DNA of 64,000 nucleotides, taken from contig CBDCLG010000009.1 of NCBI GenBank assembly GCA_965218625.1, positions 186,001 through 250,000 of the forward strand, read 5' to 3'. Below the pieces are notes generated by a model, which worked only from the letters and a program-made list of their open reading frames with translations, was not told where the DNA came from and did no database searches. How positions within the stretch are numbered: position 1 is the first letter of the stretch; every line of letters begins with the position of its first letter. Of the stretch, positions 44,208 through 52,844 are shown one piece after another. The position numbers were made by a program, and so were the translations under genes. This DNA is from Bin5 sp965218625 (GTDB taxonomy: Bacteria; Chloroflexota; Anaerolineae; Caldilineales; Caldilineaceae).

Positions 44208-44305
44208 AGCACGCAGTCAATTATAGTGCAGCGCGAATCCCTGGCAAACGGGGCGGTCAGGCAGGGCAATCGCATCAAAATCTGGGCGCCAAAATAAGCC
44301 ACATA

Positions 44306-44326
44306 GGGCACCCACAAGGGGTGCCC
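44306..44326. repeat. REP-like palindrome
   Basis: GGGCACCC-ACAAG-GGGTGCCC, a perfect 8-bp stem with a 5-nt loop, flanked by CATA and CTAC. Short palindromes of this GGGxxCCC type are dispersed in many Chloroflexota and cyanobacterial genomes. Only one copy is in this window, so its repeat nature is inferred from form. Confidence 0.5.
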
Positions 44327-44342
44327 CTACCAATTGTCATTC

Positions 44343-44380
44343 GTTTTCGGCTGAGAAACCGATCTCCGGTCGCCGAAAAC
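44343..44380. repeat. nested palindrome next to the REP-like element
   Basis: GTTTTCGGC (44343-44351) pairs with GCCGAAAAC (44372-44380), and inside it ACCG pairs with CGGT around ATCTC. It sits 17 bp from the preceding palindrome. It could be part of the same element or an operator. Confidence 0.45.
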
Positions 44381-44486
44381 CTTGAGGATTTGCGACCGCG
44401 CACTACAGTTCGCACTGTTCTCGGCGTTTTTTCGGAGCTTGGCTCGAATCAGGCAGTGTCGCGGGGTCTTGTCCCAATTGGATGCG

Positions 44487-44510
44487 ATCGCCCTGGGCGG
44501 TCAGGGCGAT
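44487..44510 (+). other. 9-bp hairpin followed by a short T-run
   Basis: ATCGCCCTG and CAGGGCGAT pair perfectly around GGCGGT and are followed by TTT. It resembles a short terminator on the plus strand, about 155 bp before the regulator start. It may equally be a third palindromic unit of the region. Confidence 0.4.
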
Positions 44511-44665
44511 TTTCACGACTTTACAACTTTCAAATATCATCATATAATTGCTGGTATGGTCACAATATCATATTAGGACATGGAGATCGGGTTCCATTGA
44601 ATTGCTGGGCGTCTCAAGGTTTTTCCTATCCGAAGTAAGCTGCTCTTGGGACTTAGAGGACCACT

Positions 44666-45380
44666 GTGGCCGAACCTATCATTCAGCTTAAGCGCAACAG
44701 CCTGCACGGGGAACTGGCCAATCGACTGGAGGAGCTGATCGTTTCTTCTCATTGGGGGGTTGGGCAGACGCTTCCTTCTGAGCGCGAAATGGTGGAGCAG
44801 TTCGGCCTGTCGCGGTCCGTCGTACGCGATGCGATGCGGATTCTGGCTGCAAAGGGCCTGGTCGACATCAAGCACGGCGTTGGCGCGGTAGTCACGCAGG
44901 ATGGCCGGCTTGCATTCGTCGAACTGCTCGATCTTCTGCTAAGGCGTGGGAGCTATACACCATCGGCAGCTTCTTAACGCGCGTGATTTTCTGGAACAGA
45001 GTGCGGCCGCGGTGACCGCAATCAATGCAAAAGTTGCCGAACGAGAGCGTATCCGGGAATGCCTCAGCAGGTACAAAGAAGCGATCGTTACGGGTCAGCC
45101 GCCGAACCGGGTCGACGTCGTCCACGCCGAATTCCACACTAGCCTGGTACAAGCGACCGGCAATCCGGTTCTCACTGATTTGATCAGCCCGATGGTCGAG
45201 ATCTCTGCCAATGTGACTCGTCCTCTGATCGGCCAACAGGACCAGTGGGACGACTACCTCTATCATCAAGCCATATATGACGCCATTGCCAGAGGCGATG
45301 CAGAGGGTAGCCGCTTAGCCGTTCATCGCCATATGGAACTTTCAGCCGCCCACCTGTTACGGGCAGGGCATCTGTCTTGA
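44666..45380 (+). pseudogene. GntR/FadR-type regulator gene with a frameshift
   Basis: A GTG at 44666 after AGAGGA opens a winged-helix N-terminus: LPSEREMVEQFGLSRSVVRD and LAAKGLVDIKHGVGAVV. The frame ends after LLDLLLRRGSYTP. In another frame the FCD ligand domain continues from about 44960 as RQLLNARDFLEQSAAAVTAI and then VVHAEFHTSLVQATGNPVLT to a stop at 45380. A one-base insertion near 44950-44965 accounts for this. The intact protein would be about 238 residues and would probably sense an acid metabolite of the aldolase/importer locus. Confidence 0.8.
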
Positions 45381-45474
45381 GGCGAAGCGTTGAAGGACGG
45401 AGGCAAGGCAAGAGGAACGCCTTGCCTGTGAGGACCGGACGGAAGCGATTCAGGGCCTCGAAAGGAGTCTGCAC

Positions 45475-45882
45475 TTGAGCCTCATCCGCCATGTGGCCTT
45501 GCGCACCAGAGACATGGAGCGTTCGCGGTTCTTCTACGAACAGATACTGGGTTTGAAGTTTCTGCGATACGTGGGCGACGGCTGCTACCTCACCGACGGC
45601 ACGGTCAACCTTACCTTTATCCAATATGACGGAGAGCCGCCGCGTCCACCGCTTGCATATGCCGGCGAGTACATCCATTTGGGACTGTTTGTGGAGAATC
45701 TGGCAGAGATCTATCAACGACTGCGGGCGGAAGGGTTCGCGGTACTGCGGGAAGACATAAAGGAAGAGAGGGACTTTGACTATTCGCACGTGCCAGAGGG
45801 CTCGTTCAAGGTGTCCGATCCTGACGGCAATGTGATCGACATCACCGAACGCGCTGATGAGTGGGACGGCGTCCGTCTCTAG
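45475..45882 (+). CDS. VOC (glyoxalase/dioxygenase) family protein
   Basis: A 135-residue protein with two beta-alpha-beta-beta-beta units of the vicinal-oxygen-chelate fold (RHVALRTRDMERSRFFYEQI; YIHLGLFVENLAEIYQRL; VSDPDGNVIDITE). Metal ligands of VOC enzymes may be the first His (RHVAL), His of YIHLGLF and Glu of IDITE. TTG start at 45475 with AAGGAG. It opens the plus-strand catabolic run, 27 bp before the racemase-like gene. It could be a lyase, isomerase or dioxygenase. Confidence 0.8.
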   Translation: MSLIRHVALRTRDMERSRFFYEQILGLKFLRYVGDGCYLTDGTVNLTFIQYDGEPPRPPLAYAGEYIHLGLFVENLAEIYQRLRAEGFAVLREDIKEERDFDYSHVPEGSFKVSDPDGNVIDITERADEWDGVRL

Positions 45883-45908
45883 CTTGCAACCATTCATGGA
45901 GGACTGTT

Positions 45909-46628
45909 ATGACACCTGCGGCGCGGATTTGCGTTGTAATGCCCGAGGACGGAAATCAACAGGATCTCATTGATTTTTCACCACCAGGCATCACGCTCGA
46001 CTTTCAGTTGACGCCTCTTCCTCCGGGGGATGCAACCGTCGCCCTGCTGTGGAGTATGGCGGAAGACAATGATATCGAAGGCGCGGCGCAGCGCGGCTCG
46101 AAAAATCGGCCCGCCGCCATAACTTATGCCTGTACGGCTGCCAGTTTTGTACGCGGCAAGGGAGGAGATGAGGAGATCAACCGCAGGATCACGGCGGCCA
46201 CCGGCATTCCGGCGACCTCCACCTCGACGGCTTTACTGCGCGCCCTGCAAGCCATGGAGGTCAGGCGGCTGGCTGTCGCCACGCCCTACCTGGAAGAACT
46301 CAATGATCGGCTGGAACTATTCTTGGAAGCGCACGGGTTTCAAGTCGTCTCCATGCTGGGCTTGAACGCCAAGGTAATCCAGCATGTAACCCCGAGCGAA
46401 ATCATTCAGCTGGCGCGCGATTGCGACACATCTGAAGCCGAGGCGGTGTTCATCAGCTGCACTACGATGAAGACGGCCCCATACATCGCTGAGTTGGAAG
46501 CGGCTTTGCGAAAACCGGTCCTCTCGGCGAACCAGGTTTCGATCTGGGATGCGGTGCAATTGACGGGGAGGCAGCCGACGATGCCAGCGCGCGGCAGCCT
46601 TTTCGAACTCGAGGCCAGCCCGAAATAG
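45909..46628 (+). CDS. Asp/Glu racemase-fold enzyme (maleate isomerase / arylmalonate decarboxylase-like)
   Basis: A 239-residue protein of the aspartate/glutamate racemase superfamily. It has the two cysteines expected at the two ends of the active site: ITYACTAASFVRGKG near residue 79 and FISCTTMKTAPYIAE near residue 185. The start at 45909 follows GGAGG. The arrangement is closest to maleate cis-trans isomerase and arylmalonate decarboxylase. With the M24, D-threonine-aldolase-like and amidohydrolase genes downstream it points to degradation of a small carboxylic acid or amide. The substrate cannot be decided. Confidence 0.75.
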   Translation: MTPAARICVVMPEDGNQQDLIDFSPPGITLDFQLTPLPPGDATVALLWSMAEDNDIEGAAQRGSKNRPAAITYACTAASFVRGKGGDEEINRRITAATGIPATSTSTALLRALQAMEVRRLAVATPYLEELNDRLELFLEAHGFQVVSMLGLNAKVIQHVTPSEIIQLARDCDTSEAEAVFISCTTMKTAPYIAELEAALRKPVLSANQVSIWDAVQLTGRQPTMPARGSLFELEASPK

Positions 46629-46705
46629 CCGGCAACGAAGCCCGCTTGAAACCGGAGCGCAGTCGGCGAAATTTCATTTCATTCTTCAAATCAGGAAGGA
46701 CCGTC

Positions 46706-47854
46706 ATGGAAATTCAACCTGAACTAGCCTTTTCGCAGGAGGAGTACGACGCCCGCTTGTCCAAGGTCAAGGCGCAGATGGCCGCGGAAGAGATCGAGGT
46801 GCTCCTCGTCCATACGCCGGCCAATCAATGCTACCTGACCGGATTTCAGACGCTCAATCTTTACGACTACTCCTGTCTGGTTTTTCCCATCGACGGGGCG
46901 CCCTTTGTACAGGTGCTGGAAATGGAGGAAGGCAACGTTCGCCTTACATCGCGGATTGAGGAGATCGTGGTGTATACAGCTGTCGACGATCCGGTGGCGA
47001 TGACACAGGACCTGTTGCGGGGGCGGGGTCTGCTCAAACGGCGCGTCGGCATCGAGGCCGACACGCCGTTCTTGACGCCGCGCCGCTACGGGGCGCTGAA
47101 CCAGGTTATTCCCAATCTGATTGACGCTTCAGACCTGGTGAAGAAGATCCGCCTCATCAAGTCGCCGGCCGAGATTGACCATGTTCGACGGGCGGCGCGT
47201 TTGACCGAAGCCGGTATGGAGGCCGGTCTGGACGCCATAGGACAGGGCGCAACCGACCAGGATGTGGCGCGTGCCTGCTACGCGGCCCTGATTGGGGGAG
47301 GCAGCGAATACATGTGCATCGATCCAATCATAACGACCGGTAGACGTTCCGGTATTCCCCACTCGACACACAAGCGGCAGGTTGTACAGCCGGGCGATAA
47401 TGTTTTTATCGAGATAGGCGCCTGCATCGAACGCTACAGCGGGCCGATCATGCGTACAGCTGTCCTGGGTTCACCGGGCGCCAACGTGCAGCGAACGGCC
47501 GAGGCCTGCTTTGTGGCGCTTGACAATGCGATGGCAGCCATGAAGCCGGGCGTCAGCGGGGACGAGGTCGCGCGTGCTGGCTGGGAGGGCATCGAGCAGG
47601 ATCGATTTGAGGTCTTTTTCCATGGTGTGGTCGCCTATTCGATCGGTTTGGGCTTCCCGCCGAATTGGGGCGACTACCGCCTCTATCTGACCAAAGGCCA
47701 GGAGACGCTGCTCGAAGCCGGAATGCTCTTTCACCTACCGATAGCCCTGCGTGATGTGGGCAATTACTGTGTCGGTTACAGTGAAACGGTGGTCGTCACC
47801 GAGACGGGCTGTGAGCAACTTACGCAGTTTGAGCGGCAGCTGTTCCGTCGCTAA
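46706..47854 (+). CDS. creatinase/ectoine-hydrolase-like M24 protein
   Basis: A 382-residue protein with AGGAAGGA before ATG 46706. It has the N-terminal creatinase domain (LLVHTPANQCYLTGFQTLNL) and a C-terminal M24 fold. Most dimetal ligands are replaced: IEIGA in place of the first Asp, GPIMRT for the second, AYSIGLGFPP for the His and FHLPI for the Glu. Only the final Glu (GYSETVVVTE) remains. This pattern fits metal-free members such as creatinase and ectoine hydrolase (DoeA), which cleave C-N bonds. A hydrolase of amidino or cyclic amine compounds is likely. Confidence 0.75.
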   Translation: MEIQPELAFSQEEYDARLSKVKAQMAAEEIEVLLVHTPANQCYLTGFQTLNLYDYSCLVFPIDGAPFVQVLEMEEGNVRLTSRIEEIVVYTAVDDPVAMTQDLLRGRGLLKRRVGIEADTPFLTPRRYGALNQVIPNLIDASDLVKKIRLIKSPAEIDHVRRAARLTEAGMEAGLDAIGQGATDQDVARACYAALIGGGSEYMCIDPIITTGRRSGIPHSTHKRQVVQPGDNVFIEIGACIERYSGPIMRTAVLGSPGANVQRTAEACFVALDNAMAAMKPGVSGDEVARAGWEGIEQDRFEVFFHGVVAYSIGLGFPPNWGDYRLYLTKGQETLLEAGMLFHLPIALRDVGNYCVGYSETVVVTETGCEQLTQFERQLFRR

Positions 47855-47870
47855 AGGGGGTCAAGCCACC

Positions 47871-48980
47871 TTGAACAGTACAGCTCTAACATCCGAAATC
47901 GGCCTCAGCAAGTGGGAGCTCGATACACCGGCCCTCGTCGTCGATCTTGACGTGATGGAACGGAATATCGGACGCATGGCCGGCTATATGAGGGACGCGG
48001 GTGTGGACTGGCGTCCCCACACGAAGGGGATCAAAGTTCCCGCGATCGCCCACAAGGCGATTGCCGCCGGCGCGATCGGTGTAACCTGTGCCAAGCTGGG
48101 CGAGGCGGAAGTGATGGCCGCGGCCGGAATCAATGACATATTGATTGCCAATCAAATTGTGGGCGCGACCAAAATCGCCCGGCTTGTCAATCTGCGTCGC
48201 CACGCCGATGTGATTGTATGCGCCGACAACAGTGGCAACGTAGCAGAAATAGGTACCGCGGCGGCGGCAAAAGGTGTGTCTGTACGTGTTCTCGTCGAAG
48301 TTAACGTAGGGCTGAATCGCTGCGGGGTCGAGCCGGGTGATGCAGCGCTGGCCCTGTCGCGCCAGATAGCCGGCACGCCCGGGTTGGACTATGCGGGCGT
48401 CATGGGCTGGGAGGGCCATGCCTCTGTCATTGATGATCCGGTTGAGAAGGAGGAGGCCTGCCGCGCTTGTGTAGAGCTTCTGGTGCAAAACGCCGAGTTG
48501 TGCCGGGCTGCCGACCTGCCGGTCGCGATCGTTACCTGCGCCGGGACAGCCACTTACAAGATAAGCGCTCACGTGGCCGGCGCGACGGAGATCCAGGCCG
48601 GCGGCGGCATCTTCACAGACATAGCCTATAAGAGCTGGGGAGCCGACGACCTGGACTGCGCGCTCACGATTCTGACAACAGTCACGAGCCGCGCAGCCCC
48701 TGCGCGGGCCGTACTGGATGCCGGGCGCAAGACGATGTTTTCTTCGGTGGCGCTGCCTCAGGCCATCGGCGTCGACCGCGTCAGCGCACCCACCTTTTCG
48801 GCTGAACACGCATCCGTTGAACTGAGCGGGGAGGCGCTCGGCCTCAAAGTGGGTGACAAGATCGAGTTCATCGTCGGGTACGGGGACGATACCGTCTATC
48901 TGCACGACGTACTGTACGGCGTGCGCAATGACCGGGTAGAAGTCGCCTGGCCGATTGCAGGCCGGGGCAAGTTACGCTGA
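47871..48980 (+). CDS. D-threonine aldolase / DSD1-like PLP enzyme
   Basis: A 369-residue fold-type III PLP protein (alanine-racemase-like barrel). The lysine that binds PLP is in DWRPHTKGIKVPAIAH, followed by GVTCAKLGEAEVMAAAGIND and VEVNVGLNRCGVEPGD. The usual H-x-C zinc site near the C-terminus of D-threonine aldolases is not evident; VGYGDDTVYLHDVLYGVR stands there. The TTG start at 47871 is 16 bp after the previous stop. It probably cleaves or dehydrates a D-beta-hydroxy amino acid. Confidence 0.8.
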   Translation: MNSTALTSEIGLSKWELDTPALVVDLDVMERNIGRMAGYMRDAGVDWRPHTKGIKVPAIAHKAIAAGAIGVTCAKLGEAEVMAAAGINDILIANQIVGATKIARLVNLRRHADVIVCADNSGNVAEIGTAAAAKGVSVRVLVEVNVGLNRCGVEPGDAALALSRQIAGTPGLDYAGVMGWEGHASVIDDPVEKEEACRACVELLVQNAELCRAADLPVAIVTCAGTATYKISAHVAGATEIQAGGGIFTDIAYKSWGADDLDCALTILTTVTSRAAPARAVLDAGRKTMFSSVALPQAIGVDRVSAPTFSAEHASVELSGEALGLKVGDKIEFIVGYGDDTVYLHDVLYGVRNDRVEVAWPIAGRGKLR

Positions 48981-48990
48981 GAGCGCTCCA

Positions 48991-49833
48991 GTGATCGTCG
49001 ACTGCCATACGCACCTGATGACCGAGGAGCAGTGGGGCCCGACCTTTGTGGCCGAATACCACAAGGTCGCCGATCGCAACCAGGATCTGCGCCTGGGGGT
49101 CACGCCTGAGGAGCACTGGGAGGCCTGTAAGGGAGCAGATCGCGTCATCGTCTTCGGGCTCAACGCGCGCTATCTTCAGATGAATGTGCCCAATGAGCAG
49201 ATTGCCAGCTACGTAGCCTCGCATCCTGAGAAGCTGATCGGATTTGTGGCATTGGACCCGGCCGATCCAGACGTGTTGGATGAGCTGGAGAAGGGCGTGG
49301 AGGACCTGAAGCTGCGGGGCATCAAGGTTGGTCCCATGTATCAGGACGTGGACCCGTTGGACGAGCGATTCCACGCGATATACAGACGCGCTGAGGCGGA
49401 TGGGTTGCCGATTCTCTTTCACATGGCGACCTCGTTTCCAGCAGCAGCCCGTTTGCAGTATGCCAATCCCATTCGCCTGGATGAAGTCGGCATCCGCTAT
49501 CCCGAATTGAGAGTGATCATCGCACACATGGGCATGCCCTGGGTTGATGACACCATTCAGACCATACGCAAACACCCTCACTTCTACGCAGACACGTCGA
49601 TAGGCGACAAGCCGTGGTGGCTCTACAACGCGCTGGTCGCCTACCATGAATGGGGCGTCATGCACAAGTTGCTGCTCGGTTCCGACTTTCCCGTTCTCAC
49701 ATTGGAGGAGCAGATTGGCGCATTCCGGCGCGTCAACGCGGTTGTCGAAGGTACCGGCCTGCCCAGGGTTCCTGAAAACCTGATCGAGGAGATCATCCAC
49801 CGTGACGCGTTGGCCCTCCTGGGGCTGACGTGA
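48991..49833 (+). CDS. amidohydrolase family protein (amidohydrolase_2) A
   Basis: A 280-residue TIM-barrel metalloenzyme from GTG 48991. Metal-site landmarks are MIVDCHTHL (HxH), ILFHMATSFP, VIIAHMGMPW and LLGSDFPVLT with the aspartate. The family includes ACMS decarboxylase, 5-carboxyvanillate decarboxylase and 2-pyrone-4,6-dicarboxylate lactonase. A paralogue lies at 61945-62784. It directly follows the PLP enzyme (10 bp), so it belongs to the same catabolic operon. Confidence 0.8.
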   Translation: MIVDCHTHLMTEEQWGPTFVAEYHKVADRNQDLRLGVTPEEHWEACKGADRVIVFGLNARYLQMNVPNEQIASYVASHPEKLIGFVALDPADPDVLDELEKGVEDLKLRGIKVGPMYQDVDPLDERFHAIYRRAEADGLPILFHMATSFPAAARLQYANPIRLDEVGIRYPELRVIIAHMGMPWVDDTIQTIRKHPHFYADTSIGDKPWWLYNALVAYHEWGVMHKLLLGSDFPVLTLEEQIGAFRRVNAVVEGTGLPRVPENLIEEIIHRDALALLGLT

Positions 49834-49969
49834 GTCCCGAATTCGACTATCCAAGGTCCTTCAGGTAGGGAAAGGAGGTGTGCTGCGGCAGTACGATCGG
49901 AAGAACAGTCGGCTGGTGCAACCTGTGCTGGACCATCTGTGCAAGTTTTCCATTCAAGGAGGACGAGAA

Positions 49970-51715
49970 ATGGCTAGAAAGGAAGTTCGCCAGGTTAAGA
50001 CGAAACGGGGCGGCCTGTTGGATGCCTCTCCCACGCGACGTGATTTCATGCGAACGATCGGAATGGGCGCCGCCGCCGTGGGCGCCACAACTCTAGCCGC
50101 TGCATGCGCGCCGGTTGCGGCGCCTGCTTCCGAGGCGATGGACAGCGCCGCCCCGGCGAGCAGCGTACTGCGGGTCGCATTCGGCGGTCCTTCCGAGCAG
50201 ATGCGGGCCGGTGCCTTCAACAATCCTTTCCCTCGTCCCTGGGTTTCTTTGACCCGCAACAAATTGGTGCGCCAGGGCGTGAATCTGGACCTGGAAGGCG
50301 ACCTGTTGGAAGGCTGGGAGCCGAGCCCTGACGGCAAGTCCTACACGCTGCACGTGCGGCCGGGAGTGAAGTGGCACGACGGAGAGGGGTTCAGTGCCAG
50401 GGACGTTGAGTTTTTCTTGCGGCGCGTTGTGGACAAACGCGCCAGCTTCGCGGTGGCCGGCTTCCTGGTCGTGAAGGGGGCGCAGGGCAAGTATGAAGGC
50501 GATCCCGAATCGCTGGCTTCGGACACGCTGGAGGGCGTTGAGGTAGTCGACGATCTCACCGTGCGCGTGGACCTGGAGACGGCCTACACGCCGTTCCCAA
50601 GCGAGCTGGCCCACTGGGGCGCCGGGCTTGGCGGGCCGGAGCACATCCTTCGGGACGTTGCGCCCGAGGACATTCCGAGCCACAGCGTTTCCACGTCGGA
50701 TCCGGTCGGCACCGGCCCCTTCAAGTTCGCCGATTTCCAGCCGAATGAGTTCATCGAGCTGCATCGGAACGACGACTACTATCGGGGACGGCCGAGTATC
50801 GAAAAGATCTTCTCGGTTGGCGGCAATGAGGACACGTTGACGCTGATGATGCAGAACGGCGAATTGGATCTGTGGCAGATCAATTTGAGCGGGATCTCGA
50901 TTGAGACGCTGCAGGCGATCCAGGAGATGCCCCACATCGAGATCGTGGACTTCGGCAGCGCCAACTACCACGCGTGGGAAGTCTGCGTCGATCCCGAAGT
51001 ATGCGATCCGTGGGTCGGCCCGAAAGAGCTCCGCCAGGCCATGATGTACTCGCTGGACCGCGAGGCGCTGAACAAGACTTTCCTCGCCGGCCTGGGCGGC
51101 CTCATAAACACGCATCCCATGCCGGCCGGCTGGCAGGACGCACCGGACCTGAACGAGTACCCATACGACCCTGACAAAGCGCGCGAGTTGCTGTCGCAGC
51201 TCAACTGGGACGCCGACAGGGAGATTCCGGCAACGCTGCCGACGGGGCGCGGTTTCCGTGTGCGGCTGGCGGAGGCGTGTCAGCAGATGTGGGCCGAAGT
51301 CGGTCTCAAGGTAAAACTTCAGCAGGTCGAGTCCGGCATCTCCCAGTTCAAGGACCCGGGCATCTATGGAATCGTCCAGAGCGGTATGGAGTCCGGCCTG
51401 GATCCCAACTATATGTTCACCTACTATTCTCACGTGCTGCCGCCGGAGTGCTGCAACCACCCGCGCTTTGTCAACGACGAGGCGATCGGCTACCTCCAGA
51501 CCGGTCAGCAGGAGTTTGAGAAGGACAAACGGCAGGAGGCCTACCACGGACTGCAGCGTCTCCTCAACGATGAGCTGCCACGCCTGTGGCTGTTCAAGGT
51601 GCCGATGCTCTTCGCCAAGAGCAGGAAGCTGCACAACGTGCACATGACGCCTCACTACGGGTCCTACAGCTGGGATCCGGTCGTTAATGCGGAGGAGTGG
51701 ACTCTGGAGAGCTGA
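49970..51715 (+). CDS. family 5 ABC substrate-binding lipoprotein (dipeptide/oligopeptide type)
   Basis: A 581-residue binding protein from ATG 49970, which has AAGGAGG at ideal spacing. It has a twin-arginine signal (TRRDFMRTIGMGAAAVGATT) with lipobox LAAAC, then the family 5 fold (LVRQGVNLDLEGDLLEGWEP; YTLHVRPGVKWHDGEGFSAR; NEYPYDPDKARELLSQ). It would deliver a peptide or other small ligand to the two permeases downstream. Compared with the broken binding protein at 40.5-42.1 kb this copy is intact. Confidence 0.9.
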   Translation: MARKEVRQVKTKRGGLLDASPTRRDFMRTIGMGAAAVGATTLAAACAPVAAPASEAMDSAAPASSVLRVAFGGPSEQMRAGAFNNPFPRPWVSLTRNKLVRQGVNLDLEGDLLEGWEPSPDGKSYTLHVRPGVKWHDGEGFSARDVEFFLRRVVDKRASFAVAGFLVVKGAQGKYEGDPESLASDTLEGVEVVDDLTVRVDLETAYTPFPSELAHWGAGLGGPEHILRDVAPEDIPSHSVSTSDPVGTGPFKFADFQPNEFIELHRNDDYYRGRPSIEKIFSVGGNEDTLTLMMQNGELDLWQINLSGISIETLQAIQEMPHIEIVDFGSANYHAWEVCVDPEVCDPWVGPKELRQAMMYSLDREALNKTFLAGLGGLINTHPMPAGWQDAPDLNEYPYDPDKARELLSQLNWDADREIPATLPTGRGFRVRLAEACQQMWAEVGLKVKLQQVESGISQFKDPGIYGIVQSGMESGLDPNYMFTYYSHVLPPECCNHPRFVNDEAIGYLQTGQQEFEKDKRQEAYHGLQRLLNDELPRLWLFKVPMLFAKSRKLHNVHMTPHYGSYSWDPVVNAEEWTLES

Positions 51716-51884
51716 GTGGAAGGGGCGGGGCATTCTCGATGGATGCTTCGCCTCTCCTCTTTGTGGAAGTATGTACAGCCACAGCTTCGTTCGGTAGTGG
51801 CGGAGAAAGGCATTAAGCGGTCTGCACTTGCGGGCGATCCGGCGGTAGGCGCAGTCGGACGCCTGATTGCTCCGGGATACGGTT

Positions 51885-52844
51885 ATGCAGAGGTATATTG
51901 TTCGCCGCCTGGTGGTCACCATTCCGATCCTGTTCGGCATAACGATCATCAATTTTCTGGTGATGAACGCCGCGCCCGGCGACCCGGTCTCGAACGCGTT
52001 GATAGTAGGTGCGCCCGGCCAGTCGATAGGGGATCCGGAGGCACAGCGCGAGTTGCTGGGGCTGAACAAGCCGCTGCCTGTCCGCTATGTTCTGTGGCTC
52101 AAGGAACTCCTGCGCGGCAACATGGGTGAGTCGCTGGTGACGCGGCGCCCCGTCCTGCAAATGATTGGGGAGCGGGTTGGACCGACCGTACAGCTGTCGG
52201 CGCTGGCGCTCTTTATCTCTTTTGCGATAGCGGTGCCGGTCGGTATCATTTCGGCGGTCAAGCAGTATTCCTGGCTGGATTATGCGGTGACGGTAGCGAC
52301 CTTCATCTCGGCCAGCATACCGGGATTCTTCTTCGCCATCCTTGCCATTTACATATTTGCGCTCACGCTGGGCTGGCTGCCGATATCAGGGACCCAAACG
52401 ATCGGCGCGCCCTGGTCTTTGAGAGATTACCTGTGGCACATGGTGTTGCCGGCGAGTGTGCTGGCGCTGCCTGGGAGCGCGTCGCTGGCGCGGTACGCCC
52501 GCAGCCAGATGCTTGACACGATCCGCCAGGACTATCTGTCGATGGCGCGCGCCAAGGGGCTGCGCCGGGCCTACATCCTGGTTCGGCACGCGTTGCCCAA
52601 CGCGATTCTGCCTCTCATTACCCTGGCCGCGCTCGATGTTCCGACGCTTTTCAGCGGGGCCGTGATTGCCGAGACGATTTTCCGCTGGCCGGGCATGGGG
52701 CAACTGGGGGTTACATCGGCGTTCGCACGCGATTACACAGTGCTCATGGGGCTGGGCGTGATCAGTGCGACGCTGGTGGTTCTGAGCAACCTGGTAGCCG
52801 ACATTCTGTACGCTGCATTGGACCCACGGATTCGCTATGACTGA
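51885..52844 (+). CDS. dipeptide-type ABC permease DppB (second importer)
   Basis: A 319-residue permease from ATG 51885 with an N-terminal helix (RRLVVTIPILFGITIINFLV), NAAPGDPVSNAL in the first loop and the coupling segment RQDYLSMARAKGLRRAYILV. It ends LVADILYAALDPRIRYD. Its stop overlaps the start of the next permease by 8 bp. TTG 51867 is a less likely earlier start. Confidence 0.9.
   Translation: MQRYIVRRLVVTIPILFGITIINFLVMNAAPGDPVSNALIVGAPGQSIGDPEAQRELLGLNKPLPVRYVLWLKELLRGNMGESLVTRRPVLQMIGERVGPTVQLSALALFISFAIAVPVGIISAVKQYSWLDYAVTVATFISASIPGFFFAILAIYIFALTLGWLPISGTQTIGAPWSLRDYLWHMVLPASVLALPGSASLARYARSQMLDTIRQDYLSMARAKGLRRAYILVRHALPNAILPLITLAALDVPTLFSGAVIAETIFRWPGMGQLGVTSAFARDYTVLMGLGVISATLVVLSNLVADILYAALDPRIRYD

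Larger units (their letters stand above)
44208..44665. other. 458-bp divergent regulatory region with palindromes
   Basis: This gap separates the aldolase (minus) from the GntR regulator (plus). Besides three palindromes annotated separately, positions 44525-44580 form an AT-rich island in GC-rich DNA, with AATATCAT at 44563 and a close variant at 44533, and AATAT-C-ATATT as a small palindrome. It is a likely promoter/operator for the regulator. No ORF is supported. Confidence 0.45.

Noticed and set aside
50093..52069. Long minus-strand open frame of 658 codons
   Set aside because: Antisense to the intact peptide-binding lipoprotein gene and the start of DppB; an effect of GC-rich codon use.
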